NCBI GenBank assembly: GCA_023251455.1
Contig: JAHEYT010000036.1
Coordinates: forward strand, 4,505-68,504
Direction: 5' to 3'
DNA length: 64,000 nucleotides
Source: Bacteroidota bacterium
GTDB taxonomy: Bacteria; Bacteroidota; Bacteroidia; Bacteroidales; Prolixibacteraceae
Each line of letters starts with the position of its first letter. Position 1 is the stretch's first letter. Shown here piece by piece: positions 35,930-46,595 of this stretch. The translations under genes were made by a program, and so were the position numbers. Below the pieces are notes generated by a model. That model searched no databases. It was not told the DNA's origin and saw only the letters and a program-made list of their open reading frames with translations.

Positions 35930-38581
35930 ATGGAATATAATTTCTCCGAAATTGAGCCGAAATGGCAGCAATACTGGGAAGAACACCAGACGTTCAAAAC
36001 TGAAAACGATTTTTCGAAACCCAAATATTACGTGCTCGATATGTTTACGTACACTTCAGGAGCGGGCTTGCATGTAGGCCATCCGGAAGGTTACACAGCT
36101 ACCGATATCATGTGTCGCTACAAACGCATGAAGGGCTTCAACGTGTTACACCCGATGGGATGGGACGCGTTTGGTTTACCAGCCGAGCAGTATGCCATTC
36201 AAACCGGAACTCATCCAGCGGTTACCACCAATAAAAACTGCGACAATTTCCGCCGCCAGATCAAATCACTGGGTTTGAGCTACGACTGGGACCGCGAAAT
36301 CAATACCACCGACCCCAAATATTTCCGCTGGACACAGTGGATTTTCACCAAATTGTACAATTGCTGGTTCGATCCTGAAATGGGGAAAGGCCGCCCAATC
36401 AGCGAACTGCCCGTTCCTGCCGATATTCAGGCACAGGGACAAACGGCCATCAACCAGTACATCGGTGAAAAGCGACTGGCTTATTACGACAACGCACAGG
36501 TATGGTGGTGCCAGTCGTGCAAAACGGTTTGTGCCAACGAAGAAGTGTTGACCGACGGCTCGCACGAAAAATGCGGCAACCAGGTAACCCGCAAAAACCT
36601 GAAACAATGGTTGCTCCGGATTCCACATTATGCCGAACGCTTGCTCGAAGGATTGGATGATCTGGATTGGCCGGAAGGTGTGAAAGACATGCAGAAAAAC
36701 TGGATCGGTAAATCGACCGGTGCCGAAGTTGATTTTGCGATTGAAGGTACTGGTGAAAAACTTCGTGTTTACACTACCCGACCTGATACTTTATTCGGAG
36801 CAACTTATATGGTTGTTTGTCCTGAACATCCGATGCTCAACAGCTTGGTAACTCCCGAAAATGCTGAAGAGGTAAATAAATATTTACTGGCAGCTTCACT
36901 AAAATCTGATTTAGATCGTACTGAACTGGCCAAAGATAAAACCGGGGTTTTCACCGGAAGCAATGCCATTAACCCGATTACTGGTCAGCCAATCCCTGTA
37001 TGGGTGGCCGATTATGTACTGATGGGCTACGGAACCGGCGCCATCATGGCTGTTCCGGCGCACGACACCCGCGACTTTGAGTTCGCTCAGAAATTCAATA
37101 TTCCGATTGTTTGCATTCTTGATCCAAAAAATGTTGATGAGGAAACCCGCGCCAAAGTGCTGACGGGCAAAGCTTGCTGGACCGAAGACGGAGCATACAT
37201 CAATTCTGCCAATCCGGCAATAGGTCTCGACCTGAATGGCCTGAATAAAAAAGAAGGAATTGCCAAAGTTGTTGAATGGTTGGGTAAAGAAGGGATCGGG
37301 AAAGCCACTATCAATTTCAGATTGCGCGACTGGTTATTTAGCCGTCAGCGTTATTGGGGAGAGCCATTTCCGGTGATTCACTGGGAAGATGGCGAAGTGA
37401 CTTTGGTAGAAGATAACCTTCCGGTTGAACTTCCGGCGATGGAAAAATACGAACCGGGCGAAGGTGGCGAATCGCCATTGGCCAACGCAACCGACTGGTT
37501 GTATGTAACCGACAAAAATGGCCGCAAAGGCCGCCGCGAAACCAACACCATGCCTCAATGGGCTGGCTCGTGCTGGTATTATTTGCGCTACATTGATCCG
37601 AAAAACGACGAATCGATCTTCGATAAAAAGCTCGAAAACTACTGGATGCCGGTTGATTTGTACGTGGGCGGCGCCGAACATGCAGTATTACATTTATTAT
37701 ATAGCCGCTTCTGGCATAAAGTATTGTTCGATTTGGGCATTGTTTCAACCTCGGAACCTTTCCAGAAGTTGTTTAACCAGGGAATGATCCTGGCTTTTGC
37801 CTATCAAACAGCTACCGGAGCTAAAGTTGCCAGCGACTTAGTTGAAGAAAAAGACGGTAAATATTTCCATACCGAAACCGGCGAGGAACTGAGCCAGATT
37901 GTGGCCAAAATGTCGAAATCGTTGAAAAACGTTGTGAATCCTGATGACGTTGTCGCCAAGTTTGGTGCCGACTCGCTTCGTCTGTACGAAATGTTCATGG
38001 GACCGCTCGACGATACCAAACCTTGGGCCGAAAATGGAGTGAAGGGAGTTTTCGGATTTCTGAATCGTGCAGCCCGCTTCTTCGGAACTCAAGAGAATAT
38101 TGTGGACGAAGCCGATGACAAGGAAACCTTGAAACTGTTGCACCAGACCATCAGCAAAGTGGCTTTCGACATTGAAAACATGAAATTCAATACCGGAATT
38201 TCGGCTCTGATGATTTTCAATAATCTGGCAATGAAAAAAGGAAAAGTAAGCAAACAAACTGCTGAAACATTTGCCAAGATTCTGTCGCCATACGCTCCTC
38301 ACCTTGCCGAAGAATTGTGGCAATTGTATGGAAACGCAGAAACGCTGGCTTATGCTCCCTGGCCCGAAGTTGACCCGGCGATGCTGACCGAAGACGTATT
38401 TGAATACCCGGTTTCGTTCAATGGAAAAGTTCGTTTCAAACTCGAATTTCCGACAGGAACACCGGTTGCCGAAGTTGAAAAAGCAGTTTTGGCTCACGAA
38501 ACGTCAATCAAATGGCTCGAAGGCAAAACTCCTAAAAAGGTAATTGTTGTTCCGAATAAAATCGTGAACGTGGTAATATAA
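35930..38581 (+). CDS. leuS: Leucyl-tRNA synthetase
   Basis: An 883-residue class I aminoacyl-tRNA synthetase. The ATG at 35930 is chosen because [18 protein letters not shown] is the usual N-terminus; an upstream frame start at 35870 would cover the promoter. The HIGH motif appears as [11 protein letters not shown] near 41-51. The editing domain contains [13 protein letters not shown] near 282-294. The KMSKS loop is [15 protein letters not shown] near 660-675. The C-terminal anticodon-binding and terminal domains are complete. It charges tRNA-Leu in the cytoplasm. A terminator follows 25 bp after the stop. Confidence 0.97.
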   Translation: MEYNFSEIEPKWQQYWEEHQTFKTENDFSKPKYYVLDMFTYTSGAGLHVGHPEGYTATDIMCRYKRMKGFNVLHPMGWDAFGLPAEQYAIQTGTHPAVTTNKNCDNFRRQIKSLGLSYDWDREINTTDPKYFRWTQWIFTKLYNCWFDPEMGKGRPISELPVPADIQAQGQTAINQYIGEKRLAYYDNAQVWWCQSCKTVCANEEVLTDGSHEKCGNQVTRKNLKQWLLRIPHYAERLLEGLDDLDWPEGVKDMQKNWIGKSTGAEVDFAIEGTGEKLRVYTTRPDTLFGATYMVVCPEHPMLNSLVTPENAEEVNKYLLAASLKSDLDRTELAKDKTGVFTGSNAINPITGQPIPVWVADYVLMGYGTGAIMAVPAHDTRDFEFAQKFNIPIVCILDPKNVDEETRAKVLTGKACWTEDGAYINSANPAIGLDLNGLNKKEGIAKVVEWLGKEGIGKATINFRLRDWLFSRQRYWGEPFPVIHWEDGEVTLVEDNLPVELPAMEKYEPGEGGESPLANATDWLYVTDKNGRKGRRETNTMPQWAGSCWYYLRYIDPKNDESIFDKKLENYWMPVDLYVGGAEHAVLHLLYSRFWHKVLFDLGIVSTSEPFQKLFNQGMILAFAYQTATGAKVASDLVEEKDGKYFHTETGEELSQIVAKMSKSLKNVVNPDDVVAKFGADSLRLYEMFMGPLDDTKPWAENGVKGVFGFLNRAARFFGTQENIVDEADDKETLKLLHQTISKVAFDIENMKFNTGISALMIFNNLAMKKGKVSKQTAETFAKILSPYAPHLAEELWQLYGNAETLAYAPWPEVDPAMLTEDVFEYPVSFNGKVRFKLEFPTGTPVAEVEKAVLAHETSIKWLEGKTPKKVIVVPNKIVNVVI

Positions 38582-38605
38582 AAATCAAGAAATAAGAAAA
38601 AAGGG

Positions 38606-38637
38606 AAAGCGTGGAACGAGAGTTCTGCGCTTTTTTG
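38606..38637 (+). terminator. Rho-independent terminator after leuS
   Basis: AAAGCGTGGAAC and GTTCTGCGCTTT (two mismatches) form a stem followed by a T-run. Confidence 0.75.
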
Positions 38638-38833
38638 TTTGCAAATACTGATGTCGGATTTTAAAGAAATGCCACAACAAATGAGGACAATTATAAGTTC
38701 ACACTTTTTTGACATTTTCAATAATCGCTGTCTATTTTTTAATTAACCCTAAATATTTCAATTGTTTTTCTGAAATAATTGTAAATTTTTTAGCTTTTAC
38801 CTATTTTTTAATACCTCTATTTCATTTTTTATA

Positions 38834-38841
38834 TATTTTTG
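38834..38841 (+). promoter_or_regulatory. -7 box of the glutamine synthetase promoter
   Basis: TATTTTTG fits TAnnTTTG, 64 bp upstream of the start. The whole 38638-38905 leader is very AT-rich and otherwise featureless. Confidence 0.45.
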
Positions 38842-38905
38842 CTATGGGTTTATTGCAACAAGCATTCGATAAAAACAAAATATAAACTTTTAAAATTTTT
38901 AAGTT

Positions 38906-41095
38906 ATGGCACAGTTTAGATTTAGAGCTCTTGAAGAAGTTCTTACCAGAAAACCAATCGAAGTAAAACGCGAAGAAAATCTGGTTTCTGATTTTTACGG
39001 AATGAATGTTTTCGATCGTCCGAAAATGAAGAAATACCTTTCGAAGGAAGCTTTCAAAGCGGTAATTGACGCTATTGACCATGGCACTCCGGTTGACCGC
39101 AAAATGGCTGACCAGGTTGCTCAGGGAATGAAATCATGGGCTTTGGAAAACGGAGCAACACACATTACCCACTGGTTCCACCCATTGACTGATGGTACCG
39201 CAGAAAAACATGATGCATTTATCGTACATGGAGAGAACAGCACTGTAGTAGAATCTTTATCAGGATCGATGTTAGCGCAACAGGAACCAGATGCTTCATC
39301 TTTCCCAAGTGGAGGTATCCGTCAAACATTCGAAGCCCGCGGTTATACTGCATGGGATCCATCTTCTCCAGCTTTCATTGTTGACAATACATTGACTATT
39401 CCAACGATCTTCATTTCATATACAGGCGAAGCTCTCGATTATAAAACACCTTTATTAAGGGCAATTGCTGCTGTTGATAAAGCTGCAACTGAAGTTTGCC
39501 AGCTGTTCGATAAAAATGTGACCAAAGTGAATGCTCAGCTTGGATGGGAACAAGAATACTTCCTGGTTGATGAAGCTTTATTTATGGCTCGTCCCGACTT
39601 GATGTTGACCGGACGTACTTTGATGGGACACTCAGCTTCGAAAGATCAGCAGTTGGATGACCATTATTTCAGTTCAATTCCAACACGCGTTTTCCGTTTC
39701 ATGGAAGACTTGGAAAATGAAGCTTTCAAATTAGGTATTCCGGTAAAAACCCGTCACAATGAGGTTGCACCAAACCAGTTCGAACTTGCTCCAATCTACG
39801 AAGAATTGAACTTGGCTAATGATCACAACCAGATGATCATGGATTTAATGAAAAAAATCGCTCGTCGTCATAACTTTGCTATTCTTTTCCACGAAAAACC
39901 ATTCGCTGGCATCAACGGATCAGGAAAACATAACAACTGGTCACTTGCTACCGATACTGGTGTAAACTTATATTCTCCGGGAAAAAATCCAAAATCAAAC
40001 CTGCAGTTCCTTACTTTCGTAATCAATACCATGAAAGCATTGCATGTAAATCAGGATATGTTACGCGCCAGCATTCTAACTGCTCCAAACACACACCGTT
40101 TGGGCGCTAACGAAGCTCCTCCAGCAATCATTTCAGCTTTCCTTGGAACTGAAATTTCAAAGATGTTAGACATGATGGAAGAAGCCGTTGTTGATCGCAA
40201 AATGACTCCGGACGAAAAAACTGCATTGAAATTAAACATCGGTCGTATTCCTGAAATTATTTTGGACAATACCGACCGTAACCGTACTTCACCATTTGCA
40301 TTCACCGGAAACCGTTTCGAATTCCGTGCCGTAGGTTCTTCAGCAAACTGTGCTTCGGCTATGATTGCTTTAAATACCGCTGTTGCCGATCAGCTTGCCA
40401 AATTCAAAGTTGATGTTGATGTTTTGATTGAAGCTGGTGTTAAAAAAGACGAAGCGATCTTCCAGGTATTGAAAAGACTGATCATCGAATCAAAAGCAAT
40501 CCGTTTCGATGGCAATGGTTACAGCGATGAATGGAAAGTTGAAGCTGCAAAACGCGGTTTAACTAACATTACCAGCGTTCCAACTGCATTGGAATCATTA
40601 CACGACAAGCGTGTAGTTGAAATGTATGGCAAAATGGGTGTTTTAAGTGAACGCGAAATCGAAGGCCGTATCGAAGTTGAACTTGAAAAATACACTAAAA
40701 AGATACAGATCGAAGCCCGTGTTTTGGGTGACTTAGCTATCAACCACATTGTTCCTACAGCTATCGAGTATCAGACTACGTTACTTGAAAACGTTAAGAA
40801 TCTGAAACTTGTTTTCAGTGAAGAAGAATACAAATCGCTTGCTGAAGGTCGTATTGAACTGATCAGAGAAATTGGCGGACACGTTTCATCAATTAAAGCT
40901 AAAGTGAAAGAAATGATCGAAGCTCGTAAAGTCGCTAACGAAATTGAATCAGAAAAAGCAAAAGCATATGCTTATGAAGGCACTGTTAGACCTTATCTGG
41001 ATGACATTCGTTACCACATCGACAAACTTGAATTGATTGTTGACAACAAATTGTGGCCACTTCCAAAATACAGAGAATTACTATTTGTACGATAG
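38906..41095 (+). CDS. glnN: Type III glutamine synthetase
   Basis: A 729-residue protein, the usual length of GSIII, which is much longer than GSI. Recognisable segments are FPSGGIRQTFEARGYTAWDP near 132-151, the metal-binding QLGWEQEYFLVDEALF near 210-225, KTRHNEVAPNQFELAP near 283-298 and the ATP/glutamate loop HEKPFAGINGSGKHNNWS near 330-347. It makes glutamine from glutamate and ammonia with ATP in the cytoplasm. It is monocistronic with its own promoter and terminator. Together with gdhA it gives the cell both arms of ammonia assimilation within this window. Confidence 0.96.
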   Translation: MAQFRFRALEEVLTRKPIEVKREENLVSDFYGMNVFDRPKMKKYLSKEAFKAVIDAIDHGTPVDRKMADQVAQGMKSWALENGATHITHWFHPLTDGTAEKHDAFIVHGENSTVVESLSGSMLAQQEPDASSFPSGGIRQTFEARGYTAWDPSSPAFIVDNTLTIPTIFISYTGEALDYKTPLLRAIAAVDKAATEVCQLFDKNVTKVNAQLGWEQEYFLVDEALFMARPDLMLTGRTLMGHSASKDQQLDDHYFSSIPTRVFRFMEDLENEAFKLGIPVKTRHNEVAPNQFELAPIYEELNLANDHNQMIMDLMKKIARRHNFAILFHEKPFAGINGSGKHNNWSLATDTGVNLYSPGKNPKSNLQFLTFVINTMKALHVNQDMLRASILTAPNTHRLGANEAPPAIISAFLGTEISKMLDMMEEAVVDRKMTPDEKTALKLNIGRIPEIILDNTDRNRTSPFAFTGNRFEFRAVGSSANCASAMIALNTAVADQLAKFKVDVDVLIEAGVKKDEAIFQVLKRLIIESKAIRFDGNGYSDEWKVEAAKRGLTNITSVPTALESLHDKRVVEMYGKMGVLSEREIEGRIEVELEKYTKKIQIEARVLGDLAINHIVPTAIEYQTTLLENVKNLKLVFSEEEYKSLAEGRIELIREIGGHVSSIKAKVKEMIEARKVANEIESEKAKAYAYEGTVRPYLDDIRYHIDKLELIVDNKLWPLPKYRELLFVR

Positions 41096-41121
41096 TTTTT
41101 ATTCACTGAATAATGCATATC

Positions 41122-41155
41122 AAGGCTTCCGGTTCACTTCGGAAGCCTTTTTTTT
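41122..41155 (+). terminator. Rho-independent terminator after glutamine synthetase
   Basis: AAGGCTTCCG and CGGAAGCCTT pair perfectly (41122-41131 with 41140-41149), followed by a T-run. The rest of the gap to 41375 is AT-rich without recognised features. Confidence 0.88.
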
Positions 41156-41375
41156 GAAATCCTGACAAATCAAATCTCAACAATCAAATAATTATTCTTC
41201 CCCGGAATACTTTAAATAAACATTTTTCGTTTTTTCATACGTAAATAATTTGTTTTTTAGCGGTCGTATGGAACTCATATACGAACATTTTATCGGTGTT
41301 TGTGTATTCTGCAAATATGTTCGTTTCAGAATGGATTTAAATTGGTTACTTTTACCGCCAAACGTTTAATATCAG

Positions 41376-43355
41376 ATGAAGAACCCGGCCTTCCACAAAA
41401 TATTGCTCATCCTTCTGGTCATTTTTCTAGGCTCTTGCTCAGCCCACAAATACCTGAACACGGCGGCTAAATCATACGAAATTGGAGAATATTATCATTC
41501 AATTGAGAAATACAGGAAGGCTTACCGTAGCCAAAAACTAAGAAAGGAAAAAGCAGATATTGCTTTCCACGTTGCCGAATCATATTATCATTTAAGCGAT
41601 TTTGCCAAGGCTTCCGTTTGGTATAAAAATGCCATCAAGCAAAAGAACAACGATCCAATGTGCATGCTTCACTATGCCGACTGCCTGAAGGGAACACAGA
41701 AATATGAAGATGCAATCGTGTGGTATCAAACTTACCTGGGAGTAAAACCCGATGACCAATATGCCAAAAACGGACTGGAAGCGAGTAAAGTGGCTACCGA
41801 ATGGCTCGATAAACCAAACAGGTATATGGTCAATGTCGTTAAGGAATTGAATTCAAAAGATAATGATTATTGCCCCGTATTTGTTGGCGGACGCGACAAC
41901 GAGGTTATTCTAACTTCTACCCGCGAAGCTACAACTGGCGGTAAACGAAAGAGCTACATCACTGGCACTCGTTTTGCCGATTTATTCACCAGTAAATTCG
42001 AAATCCAGAAACAAAAGTGGGAAGCACCCAAGCTTCTCGACGAAAACCTGATCATCAACACTGCTAGCGACGAAGGTGCTGCAACACTATCTGGCAGAGG
42101 CGATTTAATGATTTTTACCCGCGCCAGGTATGACAAATCGAAAGATATGGGCTCCGAATTGCTGGTGGCCAACCAGTCAAGAGGCGAATGGTCTGAACCT
42201 ACCTTGCTCGAACTGGTTGGCGACAGCCTGATCGCGGCACATCCGTCGTTGAGCGCCGATGGCACTACTCTTTATTTTGTGTCGGACCGTTCCGGTGGCT
42301 ATGGTGGCAAAGACATTTGGATGGCCCAAGGCAAAGGCAACGCTTTCGACAAACCTGTTAACCTGGGTCCTGAAATCAACACTCCTGGCGATGAAATGTT
42401 TCCTCATATCCGCGAAAATGGCGATATGTTCTTTTCATCAAACTATCATCCCGGAATTGGCGGACTCGACATTTTTAAAGCTGTAAAAGGCGAAGATAAA
42501 AAGTGGAAGATCGAAAACATGAGAGCGCCAGTTAACTCTCCGGGCGACGATTTTGGAATTACATTCATCAAGGGCGAAGTCGAAAAAGGTTTATTCTCTT
42601 CAAACCGCAAAGGCTCAAAAAGCGACGATATTTATTCGTTCTACCTTCCGCCGAAAGTATTTAATGCTTCCGGCGAAATATTCAACAAAGAAACCGACCA
42701 GAAAATCGACGGAGCCATGGTTCGAATTATCGGAACTGACGGTACAAACCTGAAAGTACGAGCCAACGGAGGCCGTTTTCAATATAAATTAAAGCCTGAA
42801 ACCGAATATGTATTCGCCGCTTTTAAAGACGGATACCTGAACGATAAAGCACGTCTGACAACCATCGGATTAACCGACAGCAAAGATTTTCGCTTCCTGT
42901 TCAAACTCTCGCCAACCGACGAGCCAATTAAAGTGAACAACATAAATTACGCCACAGGAAGCTACCAAATCACCGAAGAATCGAAGGTGGCACTCGATTC
43001 GGTAGTTCAATTGCTAGTATTGAACCCGACCATAAAAATAGAACTGATGGCGCACACCGACTTTGTGGGCAGCGACCAGTTCAACTCCGATTTGTCGCAA
43101 AAACGCGCTCAATCGGTAGTCGATTACCTGATTTCGAAGGGGATTTCTACCGGACGGCTTGTTGCAAAAGGATATGGCGAAACCTGGCCGAAACAGGTTA
43201 CCAAAACCATTGCCAAACAATACGACTTCCTAAAAAAAGGTGATGAGCTAAACGAAGCGTTTATATTGAAACTCACGCCCGAACAGCAGGAAATAGCCAA
43301 AATGCTCGACCGCCGAACGGAATTCAGGGTGCTGAGCAACGATTTCCACGAATAA
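41376..43355 (+). CDS. PorE-like OmpA family lipoprotein (TPR, PD40 propeller, CRD, OmpA)
   Basis: A 659-residue protein with a lipobox (FLGSCSAHK, Cys near 21). The domain order is TPR helices (about 25-140), WD40/PD40-like propeller (about 150-425, with SADGTTLYFVSDRSGGYGG and FFSSNYHPGIGGLDIF), a carboxypeptidase-regulatory-like beta sandwich (about 430-510) and a C-terminal OmpA peptidoglycan-binding domain (about 530-655, with LMAHTDFVGSDQFNSDLSQK). That order equals the architecture described for PorE of type IX secretion in Porphyromonas. Bacteroidota carry several paralogs of this type, so the secretion role is likely but not certain. It would tether the outer membrane complex to peptidoglycan. 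Confidence 0.85.
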   Translation: MKNPAFHKILLILLVIFLGSCSAHKYLNTAAKSYEIGEYYHSIEKYRKAYRSQKLRKEKADIAFHVAESYYHLSDFAKASVWYKNAIKQKNNDPMCMLHYADCLKGTQKYEDAIVWYQTYLGVKPDDQYAKNGLEASKVATEWLDKPNRYMVNVVKELNSKDNDYCPVFVGGRDNEVILTSTREATTGGKRKSYITGTRFADLFTSKFEIQKQKWEAPKLLDENLIINTASDEGAATLSGRGDLMIFTRARYDKSKDMGSELLVANQSRGEWSEPTLLELVGDSLIAAHPSLSADGTTLYFVSDRSGGYGGKDIWMAQGKGNAFDKPVNLGPEINTPGDEMFPHIRENGDMFFSSNYHPGIGGLDIFKAVKGEDKKWKIENMRAPVNSPGDDFGITFIKGEVEKGLFSSNRKGSKSDDIYSFYLPPKVFNASGEIFNKETDQKIDGAMVRIIGTDGTNLKVRANGGRFQYKLKPETEYVFAAFKDGYLNDKARLTTIGLTDSKDFRFLFKLSPTDEPIKVNNINYATGSYQITEESKVALDSVVQLLVLNPTIKIELMAHTDFVGSDQFNSDLSQKRAQSVVDYLISKGISTGRLVAKGYGETWPKQVTKTIAKQYDFLKKGDELNEAFILKLTPEQQEIAKMLDRRTEFRVLSNDFHE

Positions 43356-43392
43356 ATATATAACCTGCTTTGAGGTTAACTTTCTTAAAATG

Positions 43393-43427
43393 ATTTACCT
43401 GACCTGCATTGTGCAAGTCAGGTAAAT
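43393..43427. terminator. 16-bp hairpin between convergent genes
   Basis: ATTTACCTGACCTGCA (43393-43408) and TGCAAGTCAGGTAAAT (43412-43427) pair with one mismatch around a 3-nt loop, between the PorE-like gene and the broken gene on the other strand. Confidence 0.65.
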
Positions 43428-43452
43428 TTACACAGGTCTAGTATATCAGGCT

Positions 43453-43890
43453 TTATTTATAGACCACTTCCCGCATCAGTTTTGTGCCGTACATCGTGCG
43501 CATATTCACACGGGCCTCACGGAGTTTCTTTTGATCTTCCTCACTGCCAACAACTTAAGCTGAAATGGCGTCCCACTTATCATCATTACCTTCCATACTT
43601 GCCAGATTCTTATACTCCACCAACAGCATAATCTGCCAATCATCTGGGTTCGATGCTGTTCCTTCAAGAATTTTATACGAAACAATTAATCCTTGTTTAA
43701 TCGCCTCGTCCTGAACCGCTTTCCACGTAGTTTTTAAACTATTCAGATAATCTACTCCCTGACCATTTTTCACCTGGATAAAAGATACAGTCCACGCCGA
43801 TCCGTCTTTAAACGTGCGGTTCTGAGCAATACTACCGGTACTGAATACAACTACCAGTAAAACAATCACTGCTAAAATTCTTGCTTTCAT
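43453..43890 (-). pseudogene. Small secreted protein gene interrupted by an in-frame TAA
   Basis: The first 111 codons encode a protein with a signal peptide (start MKARILAVIVLLVVVFSTGS, cleavage near SIAQ) and a short alpha/beta domain ending WDAISA. A TAA stands at 43555-43557. Reading on in the same frame gives 34 more codons, VVGSEEDQKKLREARVNMRT and then YGTKLMREVVYK, ending in TAA at 43453-43455. The continuation looks like real protein and ends naturally, so the full gene should be about 145 codons with one nonsense codon (CAA to TAA would explain it). I do not know the family; a NIPSNAP/EthD-like dimeric barrel is possible. The truncated form might still be made. Confidence 0.75.
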
Positions 43891-44180
43891 AGTTTTAAAG
43901 TTTTAAATGAGTAATATTTGAATTGGTTAAAGTTGCTAACAACCATATAAATTAATTGTTTAGAATACTTCTAAATAGCGATGCAAATTTCTGTTTTATA
44001 GCTAAATATAAATTGATTGGGGTTGTCGGGCATTTTAAAACTCCAATAGAGGTCACTGTTTATCACCTGCAGCGAAACTGGGGGAAAGCAAAACGCAAAG
44101 GAAAGCCAATCCGGAAGGTGTTGAATATTTAAACCTGTCAGGTCTATAAACACCCCACCAAAATATTTCCCCAAAAATAT
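43891..44180. other. Gene-free spacer upstream of purM
   Basis: A divergent AT-rich spacer. A short palindrome ACCTGTCAGGT lies near 44131. No credible open frame was found. Confidence 0.4.
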
Positions 44181-44188
44181 TAACTTTG
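44181..44188 (+). promoter_or_regulatory. -7 box of the purM promoter
   Basis: TAACTTTG fits TAnnTTTG, 33 bp upstream of the start codon. Confidence 0.5.
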
Positions 44189-44221
44189 CCGCACTTTAAC
44201 GGATAAGGTAATTCAGAGTAT

Positions 44222-45391
44222 ATGTCAGCAGATAACCGATATATGGCGCGTGGTGTTTCGGCTTCGAAGGAAGACGTGCACAATGCCATCAAAAACATCG
44301 ACAAAGGCTTGTATCCAAAGGCTTTTTGCAAGGTCATCCCCGATATTTTGGGGGGCGATGCTGCCTGGTGCAACATTATGCACGCCGATGGCGCTGGCAC
44401 CAAATCGTCGCTGGCGTACCTCTACTGGAAAGAAACCGGTGACATTTCGGTATGGAAAGGCATTGCGCAGGATGCCATTATCATGAATCTCGACGATTTG
44501 CTTTGCGTGGGCGCAACTGATAACATTTTGTTATCGTCGACCATTGGCCGCAACAAAAACCGCATTCCGGGCGAAGTGATCGCAGCCATCATTAACGGAA
44601 CCGAAGAACTGTGCGCCGAATTGCGAGAAATGGGCGTAAACATTTACCCTACCGGCGGCGAAACTGCCGATTTAGGCGATGTGGTGCGCACCATTATCGT
44701 CGATTCTACTGTCACTTGCCGCATGAAACGCGAAGATGTGATTTCAGCGGATAACATTCAGGCAGGCGATGTGATTGTTGGCTTGGCCTCATTCGGACAA
44801 GCTACTTACGAAAAAGAATACAACGGCGGCATGGGCAGCAATGGCCTGACTTCGGCCCGTCACGACGTTTTTGCCAATTACCTGGCTCAAAAATATCCTG
44901 AAAGTTTCGATCCAGAAGTACCGGCTGAACTTATTTATTCAGGAAATAAAAAGCTGACCGAAGCTATCGCCGGAGTTGGTTTGGATGCCGGGAAACTGGT
45001 ACTCTCTCCTACCCGCACCTATGCACCGGTGGTGAAAGATTTATTGGAAGCGCTCCGGAAAAATATTCACGGAATGATCCATTGTTCGGGCGGCGCTCAG
45101 ACCAAAGTACTGCATTTTGTCGATAACGTTCATGTGATCAAAGACAATCTGTTCGATGTTCCGCCGCTGTTCCAGATGATTCAGGAAGAATCGGGAACCA
45201 AATGGCAGGAAATGTACAAGGTTTTCAACATGGGTCACCGTTTCGAGGTTTATCTCGCTCCTGAATTTGCAGCCGAGGTGATCGCTATTTCTGAAAAATA
45301 CAACATCGAAGCCCGCATCGTTGGGCGCGTTGAGGCCGCTGAAGGCAAAAAACTTACCATCAAGTCGCAGTTTGGCGAATTCGAATATTAG
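44222..45391 (+). CDS. purM: Phosphoribosylformylglycinamidine cyclo-ligase (AIR synthetase)
   Basis: A 389-residue PurM-type enzyme. The N-terminal AIRS domain has HADGAGTKSSLAYLYW near 59-74 and the metal/ATP segment AQDAIIMNLDDLLCVGATD near 86-104, then PTGGETADLGDVVRT near 143-157. The C-terminal domain includes SFGQATYEKEYNGGMGSNGL, an ATP-binding glycine-rich loop, near 192-211. It closes the imidazole ring of AIR in purine synthesis, in the cytoplasm. It is slightly longer than E. coli PurM, as usual for the Bacteroidota form. It is followed by prfA after 67 bp. Confidence 0.94.
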   Translation: MSADNRYMARGVSASKEDVHNAIKNIDKGLYPKAFCKVIPDILGGDAAWCNIMHADGAGTKSSLAYLYWKETGDISVWKGIAQDAIIMNLDDLLCVGATDNILLSSTIGRNKNRIPGEVIAAIINGTEELCAELREMGVNIYPTGGETADLGDVVRTIIVDSTVTCRMKREDVISADNIQAGDVIVGLASFGQATYEKEYNGGMGSNGLTSARHDVFANYLAQKYPESFDPEVPAELIYSGNKKLTEAIAGVGLDAGKLVLSPTRTYAPVVKDLLEALRKNIHGMIHCSGGAQTKVLHFVDNVHVIKDNLFDVPPLFQMIQEESGTKWQEMYKVFNMGHRFEVYLAPEFAAEVIAISEKYNIEARIVGRVEAAEGKKLTIKSQFGEFEY

Positions 45392-45458
45392 CTACGCCCT
45401 GCGGAATACCCAGGCATTGTACTAATATTATTCATTCAAAATCTATCATCATTTCAAT

Positions 45459-46544
45459 ATGGCAGACTATTCATTAATGGAAAAATACGAATCGATCAGA
45501 TATCGGTTCGAAGAAGTTGGCTCACAAATTACCGATCCGTCGGTGATGAGCGACATGAAACGCTACGTCAAACTCAATCAGGAATACAAACGCCTGGAGT
45601 TGCTGACCAATGCGTTCAAAGATTACAAAGCAACGATCGACAACATCGAGTCGGGCAAACAAATGTTGGCCGAAGAAACCGACGAGGATATCCGCGAAAT
45701 GGCGCGTGAAGAAGTTGAAGCTTCTGAAGCATTGATTCCTGAAAAAGAACAAAATATCAAATTACTGCTGATTCCGGCTGATCCGGAAGACGGCAAAAAT
45801 GCAATTCTCGAAATCCGTGCCGGTACCGGCGGTGACGAAGCCAGTATTTTTGCAGGCGATTTATTCCGCATGTACTCTAAATTCTGTGAACGCCGCGGCT
45901 GGAGATTGGAAATTACCAATACCAGCGAAGGCACTTCCGGAGGTTTTAAGGAAATTGTAGCCACTATCACTGGCGAAGGTGTTTATGGTGTAATGAAATA
46001 CGAATCGGGCGTTCACCGTGTACAGCGTGTACCTCAAACCGAAACGCAAGGACGTGTGCATACATCGGCCGCCACCGTGGCTGTTTTGCCTGAAGCCGAA
46101 GAATTCGACATTGACCTGCGCGACAGCGACATAAGGAAAGACACCTACTGTTCTTCGGGACCTGGCGGACAGTCGGTAAATACTACCTATTCGGCTATTC
46201 GTTTGACTCATATTCCAACCGGAATCGTGGTGACTTGTCAGGACCAGAAATCGCAGATCAAGAATCTGGCAAAAGCGATGATCGAGTTGCGTACCCGTAT
46301 TTACAATCAGGAACACCAGAAATACCTTGATGCGATTGCTTCGAAGCGTAAAACCATGGTTTCAACCGGCGACCGTTCGGCTAAAATCCGCACCTACAAC
46401 TGGCCACAAGGCCGAATTACCGACCACCGTATCAACCTGACCATTTATAATTTGCAGGCTGTTGTTGGCGGTGATCTGGACGAAATCATAGACAAACTGC
46501 AGGTTGAAGAAAATGCAGAACGACTGAAAGAAGCGGAAATTTAA
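45459..46544 (+). CDS. prfA: Peptide chain release factor 1
   Basis: A 361-residue class I release factor. The GGQ motif that triggers peptidyl-tRNA hydrolysis is in SSGPGGQSVNTTYSA near 231-245. The decoding domain contains HRVQRVPQTETQGRVHTSAA near 185-205, where the RF1 tripeptide region lies. Length and motifs fit RF1 (UAA/UAG), not RF2, and no internal frameshift site is present. It acts on the ribosome. A perfect palindromic element sits 5 bp after the stop and pyrF follows 51 bp later. Confidence 0.95.
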   Translation: MADYSLMEKYESIRYRFEEVGSQITDPSVMSDMKRYVKLNQEYKRLELLTNAFKDYKATIDNIESGKQMLAEETDEDIREMAREEVEASEALIPEKEQNIKLLLIPADPEDGKNAILEIRAGTGGDEASIFAGDLFRMYSKFCERRGWRLEITNTSEGTSGGFKEIVATITGEGVYGVMKYESGVHRVQRVPQTETQGRVHTSAATVAVLPEAEEFDIDLRDSDIRKDTYCSSGPGGQSVNTTYSAIRLTHIPTGIVVTCQDQKSQIKNLAKAMIELRTRIYNQEHQKYLDAIASKRKTMVSTGDRSAKIRTYNWPQGRITDHRINLTIYNLQAVVGGDLDEIIDKLQVEENAERLKEAEI

Positions 46545-46549
46545 TAACT

Positions 46550-46582
46550 AGTGAGCGGGTGACTTGAAGTCACCCGCTCACT
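46550..46582. repeat. Palindromic intergenic element, copy 3
   Basis: AGTGAGCGGGTGACTT and AAGTCACCCGCTCACT form a perfect 16-bp inverted repeat with a 1-nt centre, in the prfA-pyrF spacer. Confidence 0.8.
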
Positions 46583-46595
46583 AAACAAAAATATC

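Noticed and set aside
38494-38721. Open frame on the minus strand across the leuS terminator
   Set aside because: It reads through the terminator hairpin and the leuS C-terminus; shadow of a real gene.
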